Made by a program: the position numbers and the translations under genes. Source: Patescibacteria group bacterium UBA6023 (GTDB taxonomy: Bacteria > Patescibacteriota > Minisyncoccia > Phycocordibacterales > UBA6899). From it: a DNA stretch of 11,178 nt. Shown here piece after piece: positions 7,347 through 11,178 of the stretch. Numbering within the stretch: position 1 is the first letter of the stretch; each line of letters starts with the position of its first letter. The notes under the pieces were generated by a model, which ran no database searches, was not told the origin of the DNA, and saw nothing but the letters and a program-made list of their open reading frames with translations. Where the stretch lies: the NCBI GenBank assembly GCA_002429425.1, contig DIZR01000085.1, forward strand, positions 1-11,178, given 5' to 3'.

Positions 7347-7385
7347 AATTAAAACATCCAAGGTCTCGCCTTGGATGTTTTAATT
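7347..7385. terminator. Strong bidirectional intrinsic terminator, second of tandem pair
   Basis: A perfect 17-bp stem joins AATTAAAACATCCAAGG (7347-7363) to its complement (7369-7385) with a TCTCG loop. The GC-rich core is flanked by A-rich and T-rich outer stem, giving GTTTTAATTTT on the + strand and GTTTTAATTATT on the - strand. This suits termination of both the tpiA-pgk unit and the convergent HIT operon. Confidence 0.85.
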
Positions 7386-7393
7386 TTGAAATT

Positions 7394-7520
7394 AATAGGA
7401 TGATGAAATTGTTCGCAGTTCGAGGCGGGCAAACAAAATATTGTGAGACATACTTATTCGTATGTTGAACAATATTTTGTGTAGCGCAACGAAGAAATGC
7501 GCCAATTTCATCATCCTATT
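7394..7520. repeat. Long imperfect palindrome abutting the HIT gene stop
   Basis: Perfect 18-bp arms, AATAGGATGATGAAATTG at 7394-7411 and its complement at 7503-7520, enclose a 91-nt spacer. The outer edge touches the TAA of the HIT gene (7521-7523). Inner flanks pair imperfectly (GCA, TTCG and GCG blocks of 7414-7427 against 7485-7501). The centre is a further hairpin at 7433-7480. Geometry matches the palindrome at 7074-7198 although the arms are unrelated in sequence. Confidence 0.75.
7433..7480. repeat. Central hairpin nested in the second palindrome
   Basis: ACAAAATATTGT (7433-7444) pairs perfectly with ACAATATTTTGT (7469-7480). After a symmetric 3-nt internal loop (GAG / TGA), ACATAC (7448-7453) pairs with GTATGT (7460-7465) over a TTATTC loop. 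The two-tier stem is too regular to be chance. It is nearly concentric with the outer 18-bp arms, giving one extended fold of about 127 nt. Confidence 0.75.
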
Positions 7521-7934
7521 TTATTTGAATTCTTGGCCAATGATATCGCGGATAGTGGTAATTTCTCCGTCTTGATAGGGATTGCCGTGCCAGTGTGCGT
7601 GTCCATCACCCTCGAAACGGGGAATGATGTGCGCGTGAATGTGGAAGACAAGTTGGCCTGCAGCTTTGTCATTATTGATACCAATATTGATTCCTTCCGC
7701 ACCAACTGCCTGCTTGATCTTCGGCGCAAGAAAACGCACCGTATGCATTATTTTTGCGAGCACGTCATCGGGTACTTCATAAATGTTTGCATAATGTATT
7801 TTGGGAACGACAAGTGTGTGTCCACGGTTGATGGGGTGAACATCGAGAAACGCAAAGGTATCTTCATCTTCAAATATTTTTTGTGCAGGTATTTCTCCTT
7901 TGATAATACTACAGAATATGCAACTGTTTTCCAT
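7521..7934 (-). CDS. HIT-family (histidine triad) nucleotide hydrolase
   Basis: A cytoplasmic nucleotide-binding hydrolase, probably of the Hint/HinT branch that cleaves nucleoside phosphoramidates or adenylated substrates; the natural substrate cannot be read from sequence. The 137-residue length is typical. The N-terminal C5-x2-C8 pair (CIFCSIIKGEIP) is the zinc-binding motif of many family members, and the catalytic triad is H98-I-H100-A-H102 followed by II in FHIHAHIIPRF. NRGHTLVVPKIH (36-47) and GINIGINND (81-89) are also family motifs. The frame extends 18 codons upstream, but that part overlaps the end of the preceding gene and precedes the conserved start MENSCIFC. The chosen ATG lies 4 nt after the upstream stop, indicating an operon. 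No Shine-Dalgarno was seen, so coupling is likely. Confidence 0.93.
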   Translation of the reverse strand: MENSCIFCSIIKGEIPAQKIFEDEDTFAFLDVHPINRGHTLVVPKIHYANIYEVPDDVLAKIMHTVRFLAPKIKQAVGAEGINIGINNDKAAGQLVFHIHAHIIPRFEGDGHAHWHGNPYQDGEITTIRDIIGQEFK

Positions 7935-7938
7935 GATA

Positions 7939-8277
7939 TTAAAAAATTGATCGATGCTTATCAATTGAAAGATATTTATCGAACACAAGCTTGATGTGAT
8001 CGAGCTGTGCCTTGCTGTATTTTATCCCTCTACCATCTGCTGCATTTGCTTCGATTTCCGCTGCTTCTTGTGCACTTACTTGATTCCATTTGTGCGTAAT
8101 GTCTTGCGCAGTGTCAGGGTCCATGGAAAGATTGAGGTCCCCCATTATTTCATCAATCTGGGTGCTGGTGAGTTTTTGTTCACTATGCCCGAATGGTGCG
8201 TTTCCGAGTTCTCCACGAACGAACATGAGTTCTTCTTTTGTGATGCCCTGGGGGCGCATGGGTCCAAATAATGACAT
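7939..8277 (-). CDS. Unrecognised small protein, first gene of the HIT operon
   Basis: A 112-residue soluble protein that I do not recognise. It has no signal peptide, membrane segment, cysteine cluster or obvious catalytic motif. The N-terminus is SLFGPMRPQG, followed by mostly acidic and polar sequence likely to be alpha-helical (TSTQIDEIMGDLN at 37-49, SAQEAAEIEANAAD at 68-81, SKAQLDHIKLVFDKYL at 88-103). It is accepted as a gene because it fills a whole interval, ends 4 nt before the HIT gene on the same strand, and lies next to a promoter-like TATAAT. The opposite-strand frames there have less protein-like composition. The pairing with a nucleotide hydrolase may reflect shared regulation only. 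Start choice is moderate; Met7 is an alternative. Confidence 0.75.
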   Translation of the reverse strand: MSLFGPMRPQGITKEELMFVRGELGNAPFGHSEQKLTSTQIDEIMGDLNLSMDPDTAQDITHKWNQVSAQEAAEIEANAADGRGIKYSKAQLDHIKLVFDKYLSIDKHRSIF

Positions 8278-8303
8278 AAAAGTATATTAATGAATATATC
8301 TCT

Positions 8304-8309
8304 ATTATA
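8304..8309 (-). promoter_or_regulatory. Candidate -10 box for the HIT operon
   Basis: TATAAT on the - strand (8309 down to 8304) sits 26 nt before the ATG at 8277, giving a leader of about 20 nt with no Shine-Dalgarno. A weaker TAATAT (8289-8284) has the 6-nt spacing seen at other genes. Either could be used; no -35 supports one over the other. Confidence 0.35.
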
Positions 8310-8336
8310 TACCCAAAAGTAACTCGTGGTAGTTTT

Positions 8337-8365
8337 TTGGGTAAGTGCGCTCAAGGTGTTACTAT
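8337..8365 (+). promoter_or_regulatory. recJ promoter with leaderless spacing
   Basis: TTGGGT at 8337-8342, a 17-nt spacer, and TACTAT at 8360-8365 preceded by TG at 8357-8358. The -10 ends 6 nt before the ATG at 8372. The upstream in-frame GTG at 8345 lies within this promoter, which argues against it as the start. The element is in a divergent intergenic region shared with the HIT operon. Confidence 0.55.
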
Positions 8366-8371
8366 GTTTTT

Positions 8372-10039
8372 ATGAAGGATTTAGCACGGATGCATCCACT
8401 TACCAATCTTCTATTGGAAAATCGCAATATTTTGGATGCAGATGAAAAATTACGTTTTATTGCTCCGGATTATGAGCGAGATAGTCATGATCCATTTCTC
8501 ATTCTTAATATGGAACGTGTAGTTGAGCGTATTCTTCGCGCGATGAAAAATGAGGAAAAAATTATCATATACGGTGATTATGATTGTGATGGCATTCCTG
8601 GTTCGGTCATTCTCCATGACCTGTTCAAAAAAATTGGTTATGCGCATTTTTCGAATTATATTCCCCATCGTCACCACGAGGGATATGGATTAAATAAAGA
8701 GGCAATTATAAATTTTGCAAAAGGTGGAGTTTCTCTTATTGTCACTGTTGACTGTGGCATTACCGATGTCCCCGAAGTGACACTTGCGAATGAGCTTGGC
8801 GTCGATGTGATTATTACCGACCATCATCTTCCGCAAGCAATACTTCCACCTGCATATGCAATCCTCAATTCAAAGCAAGCGGATGATCATTATCCTGATG
8901 ACATGCTTTGTGGTGCGGGTGTAGCGTTCAAACTTTCCCAAGCGATACTTCTTCGTGGAAATTTTGCGCATATTCCACTAGGCTGGGAGAAGTGGTTGCT
9001 TGATATGGCGGGACTTTCGACAATTGCTGACATGGTTCCATTGGTGAAAGAGAATCGCATGCTCGCGTACTACGGATTAAAAGTGCTCCGCAAATCTCCA
9101 CGACCAGGGCTCATTGCGTTACTTAAAGAGGCTGGAACATTTCAATTTGAGCTCACTGAGGAAGATGTTGGTTTTACGATAGGCCCACGTATCAATGCGG
9201 CAAGTCGTATGGATGTTCCATTGCGTGCGTTTGAATTACTTGCAACGGATGATGTTGTGTTTGCAAAAGAACGCGCAAAATTTTTATCGAATTTGAACAA
9301 TGAACGGAAGAGTGAGGTTGCACGTATGGTGAAAGAGGCGATGCAACACCTTGAAGAGAGAACATTACAGGCAGTTATTGTCATTGGAAATCCCAAGTGG
9401 AAAGTGGGCGTAGCGGGTATCGTTGCAAATAAAATTGCAGAACATTATAATCGCCCCACATTTGTGTGGGGAAAAGAAGGATCAAGTATTATAAAGGGGT
9501 CATGTCGTTCGGATGGAAGAATAAATCTTGTCGAGCTTATGTGTGCGGTTCCGGACGGAGTATTTCTTGATAAGGGTGGGCACGAATTTTCCGGAGGTTT
9601 TTCAATTTCGCCAGAATACATTCACACACTTGAAGATCAACTCACTCTCGCCCATGGAGGAATGCCCAAAAAAGAAAAACCGGAAGTAAATTATACTGTC
9701 GATACTGAGCTTACCGTCCGCGACGTGAACGAACGTACTTATCTCGCCATCACACAACTTGCACCATTTGGTGTAGGTAATCCAAAACCTCATTTCTTTT
9801 TTCGAGGGGTAATCATCGTATCTGTTGAAATGTTTGGTAAAGAAAAAAATCACTTGAAGCTCGTACTTACTGATGCATTCGGTGGCCGCACTCATGCAAT
9901 TGGATTTTTTATGACACCAGAAAGTTTCCCACTTATTGACGTGTCTTCCGGGAAAAAAATTGACCTTGTTGCGACATTTGAAAAGTCATTCTTCAGGGGA
10001 CGTCCGGAGTTACGGTTGCGTATCGTGAGTATCAGTTAG
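8372..10039 (+). CDS. recJ: Single-strand-specific 5'-3' exonuclease RecJ
   Basis: Degrades single-stranded DNA 5' to 3' in the cytoplasm, in recombination and repair. The 555 residues contain the full RecJ core. DHH-domain motifs are YGDYDCDGIPG (67-77), VDCG (126-129), TDHH (149-152) and STIADMVPL (216-224). GPRINAASRMD (271-281) follows in the DHH domain. The DHHA1 domain has KGSCRSDGRIN (375-385) and GGHEFSGGFSI (402-412). The C-terminal OB-like domain starts near 440 and includes PFGVGNPKPHFFF and NHLKLVLTD. The metal-ligand aspartates and the DHH are intact; Cys72 in motif I replaces the more usual Ala or Val. An in-frame GTG lies 9 codons upstream, but ATG 8372 gives a normal N-terminus and sits 6 nt after a -10 box. 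rnhA and comEC follow on the same strand, each with its own promoter-like box. Confidence 0.95.
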   Translation: MKDLARMHPLTNLLLENRNILDADEKLRFIAPDYERDSHDPFLILNMERVVERILRAMKNEEKIIIYGDYDCDGIPGSVILHDLFKKIGYAHFSNYIPHRHHEGYGLNKEAIINFAKGGVSLIVTVDCGITDVPEVTLANELGVDVIITDHHLPQAILPPAYAILNSKQADDHYPDDMLCGAGVAFKLSQAILLRGNFAHIPLGWEKWLLDMAGLSTIADMVPLVKENRMLAYYGLKVLRKSPRPGLIALLKEAGTFQFELTEEDVGFTIGPRINAASRMDVPLRAFELLATDDVVFAKERAKFLSNLNNERKSEVARMVKEAMQHLEERTLQAVIVIGNPKWKVGVAGIVANKIAEHYNRPTFVWGKEGSSIIKGSCRSDGRINLVELMCAVPDGVFLDKGGHEFSGGFSISPEYIHTLEDQLTLAHGGMPKKEKPEVNYTVDTELTVRDVNERTYLAITQLAPFGVGNPKPHFFFRGVIIVSVEMFGKEKNHLKLVLTDAFGGRTHAIGFFMTPESFPLIDVSSGKKIDLVATFEKSFFRGRPELRLRIVSIS

Positions 10040-10047
10040 GAAAATCA

Positions 10048-10056
10048 TGTTATAAT
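10048..10056 (+). promoter_or_regulatory. Extended -10 promoter of rnhA, leaderless spacing
   Basis: TG at 10048-10049 plus TATAAT at 10051-10056 form a perfect extended -10 in the 23-nt gap after recJ. It ends 6 nt before the ATG at 10063. No -35 match was seen. The hexamer and spacing repeat those at tpiA. Confidence 0.6.
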
Positions 10057-10062
10057 TTTGAC

Positions 10063-10809
10063 ATGGATGAACATACTTCACATTTAATTTTTACTGATGG
10101 AAGTTCACTTGGGAACCCTGGGCCAGGTGGGTGGGGTACTGTGCTCGTACTCGTTGGTGGGCGCATCATTGAAATGGGTGGTGGTGAAGAACATACAACG
10201 AATAATCGCATGGAAATGATGGCGCTTATTCAGGGACTCACGCGACTTGCCAATGAATCGGGAGACCTCATTATTTATCTTGATTCATCATATGTGGAAA
10301 AAGGCGCGACCGAATGGATTCATGGCTGGATAAAACGAAAATGGAAAACTATAGCAAAGAAGGATGTGGAAAATCGAGATCTTTGGGAGGTGTTACACCT
10401 ACTTCTGGATGCAAGAAAAAAGTTTGGTCATATTACCTGGGTACACGTTCCCGGTCATTCGGGAGTAAAAGGAAATGAGCGCGCTGATGAAATTGCAACG
10501 GGGTTCGCTGCAGAGCAAGAAATAGAATTATTTGAAGGGGACCTCGGGGACTATGCCCTCGATATCTTGAATATCGCGATAGATGAAAATATCGCCGCAA
10601 AAAGGTCAGCAGCACGCTCTCACTCACGCATGAAAGCATATTCGTACCTCTCATTGGTTGGTGGTGTGGCAAATCGACACTCGACATGGGCAGAGTGTGA
10701 AAAACGTATAAAGGGGAAGCCTGGTGTAAAATATAAAAAGGCAGTCTCACTTGATGATGAAAAGACAATTCTCCTATCGTGGGGAGCATCATTACCTAAT
10801 TCCCATTAA
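10063..10809 (+). CDS. rnhA: Ribonuclease HI with C-terminal hybrid-binding-like domain
   Basis: Cleaves the RNA strand of RNA-DNA hybrids, for example primers and R-loops. Residues 7-150 are a complete RNase HI domain. D12 in FTDGSSLGNPGPGG, E51 in TTNNRMEMMA, D74 in YLDSSYV and D142 in GNERAD form the metal site, and H132 in VPGHSGVKG is the catalytic loop histidine. The protein is 248 residues, about 95 more than E. coli RNase HI. After a helical linker (about 160-190), residues 192-240 (YSYLSLVGGVANRH, TWAECEKRIKGKPGVKYKK) resemble the viroplasmin / RNase H1 hybrid-binding domain, with its Trp, Cys and Gly-x-Pro-Gly-x-Lys-Tyr-Lys pattern. In eukaryotic RNase H1 that domain is N-terminal, so the order is swapped. 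The catalytic call is firm; the C-terminal domain call is by pattern recognition. The gene follows recJ by 23 nt. Confidence 0.95.
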   Translation: MDEHTSHLIFTDGSSLGNPGPGGWGTVLVLVGGRIIEMGGGEEHTTNNRMEMMALIQGLTRLANESGDLIIYLDSSYVEKGATEWIHGWIKRKWKTIAKKDVENRDLWEVLHLLLDARKKFGHITWVHVPGHSGVKGNERADEIATGFAAEQEIELFEGDLGDYALDILNIAIDENIAAKRSAARSHSRMKAYSYLSLVGGVANRHSTWAECEKRIKGKPGVKYKKAVSLDDEKTILLSWGASLPNSH

Positions 10810-10841
10810 TTTCGTCATATTGCATATAGGCAATGGCACTA

Positions 10842-10870
10842 TTCACAAATAGCTCTACTCTCGGTAGTAT
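10842..10870 (+). promoter_or_regulatory. comEC promoter with leaderless spacing
   Basis: TTCACA at 10842-10847 (5 of 6 match to TTGACA), a 17-nt spacer, and TAGTAT at 10865-10870. The -10 ends exactly 6 nt before the GTG at 10877. This is the best-formed -35/-10 pair in the window. A small CTATT/AATAG inverted repeat (10839-10852) overlaps the -35 and might be an operator, but it is short enough to be chance. Confidence 0.55.
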
Positions 10871-10876
10871 CGTGAG

Positions 10877-11178
10877 GTGTCTTACTTCAAAACATTTTTT
10901 CCATATTTTCTTATTGCACTGCTTCTTGGTGTGGCACTCAGCCCGTTTTTTGAAGGTGGCAATAGTGTGATACTCTTTTTCATTTTTCTTTGTACCATAC
11001 TCATCTTGGTGGGAATAATATACCAACGAAATATTTTTTATATTTCTGCAATCCTCATACTTTGTGTTGCGCTTGGGATATTTCGATATGCTGTATGGAA
11101 TACTACTCCTCGTGACAAAATACTTGAGGAGCGAATTGGACAATCAGTAGTACTTCGTGGAGTTGTGCGCGATGAGCG
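10877..11178 (+). CDS. comEC: ComEC/Rec2-type DNA uptake channel, N-terminal part only
   Basis: ComEC moves transforming single-stranded DNA across the cytoplasmic membrane. Only 100 codons are in the window. The frame opens after a TAG at 10865 and reads MSYFKTFFPYFLIALLLG with GTG as Met. There is no in-frame ATG in the visible part, so GTG 10877 is the only good start, supported by a promoter 6 nt upstream. Three hydrophobic segments are seen (about 7-22, 30-49 and 53-69), then ALGIFRYAVW and IGQSVVLRGVVRDE. These match the end of the N-terminal membrane bundle and the start of the OB-like region (DUF4131 type) that precedes the competence domain. The channel and any C-terminal metallo-beta-lactamase domain lie outside the window. 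It could be a truncated relative, but the order of segments fits full ComEC. It follows recJ and rnhA on the same strand. Confidence 0.82.
   Translation, partial: MSYFKTFFPYFLIALLLGVALSPFFEGGNSVILFFIFLCTILILVGIIYQRNIFYISAILILCVALGIFRYAVWNTTPRDKILEERIGQSVVLRGVVRDE

Noticed and set aside
7935..7988. Eighteen-codon N-terminal extension of the HIT protein
   Set aside because: It would overlap the end of the upstream gene, while the conserved CxxC region begins right after ATG 7934, 4 nt downstream of the preceding stop.
7497..7994. 165-codon + strand frame
   Set aside because: It is antisense to the HIT gene, whose motifs are clear; composition is not protein-like.
8345..8347. GTG as start of recJ
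   Set aside because: It lies between the -35 and -10 of a good promoter and adds nine residues (RSRCYYVF-like) not typical of RecJ.
1..11178. CRISPR array, tRNA, rRNA, insertion sequence or phage genes
   Set aside because: I saw no regularly spaced direct repeats, no tRNA T-loop pattern, and no transposase, integrase or phage structural motifs.

Overview
The window looks like a piece of a small-genome bacterium of the Candidate Phyla Radiation (Patescibacteria), most likely a Parcubacteria-type lineage. This is inferred from protein style and gene mix: large prepilin-headed surface proteins with carboxypeptidase-regulatory-like domains, a triosephosphate isomerase with a lengthened catalytic loop, an RNase HI with a C-terminal hybrid-binding-like domain, and a stand-alone RecJ next to ComEC. 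TGA is a genuine stop at the end of tpiA, so the TGA-to-glycine code of Gracilibacteria and Absconditabacteria does not apply.

Layout. Positions 1-5145 (+) carry a type IV pilus / pseudopilus surface cluster: the 3' part of a beta-rich secreted protein, a PilV-like prepilin with a 590-residue head, a PilW/GspJ-like prepilin and a PilX/GspK-like protein. Positions 5187-7084 (+) are a two-gene glycolytic unit, tpiA-pgk, joined by a 4-base ATGA overlap. Positions 7085-7520 hold no gene between convergent transcription units. They contain two long imperfect palindromes of almost identical geometry (17/18-bp perfect arms, 91-nt spacer in both) around two tandem terminator-type hairpins. Positions 7521-8277 (-) are a two-gene operon: an unrecognised 112-residue protein and a HIT-family hydrolase. 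From 8372 (+) come recJ, rnhA and the start of comEC, which runs off the window end. The comEC start is GTG and lies in a region that looks empty if only ATG starts are considered.

The most striking regulatory pattern concerns starts. Five genes (PilW-like, tpiA, recJ, rnhA, comEC) have a -10 hexamer ending exactly 6 nt before the start codon, which would put transcription initiation on or next to the start codon. A sixth (PilV-like) has an extended -10 that leaves a leader of about 6 nt. I saw no good Shine-Dalgarno sequence at any start. This suggests largely leaderless mRNAs, with coupling or overlap for genes inside operons. Start choices for recJ and comEC were made using this rule.

Functionally, pilins, ComEC, RecJ and RNase HI could together serve uptake and breakdown of external nucleic acid, which fits a scavenging lifestyle, but co-location is the only evidence here. 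The glycolytic pair and the HIT operon are housekeeping.
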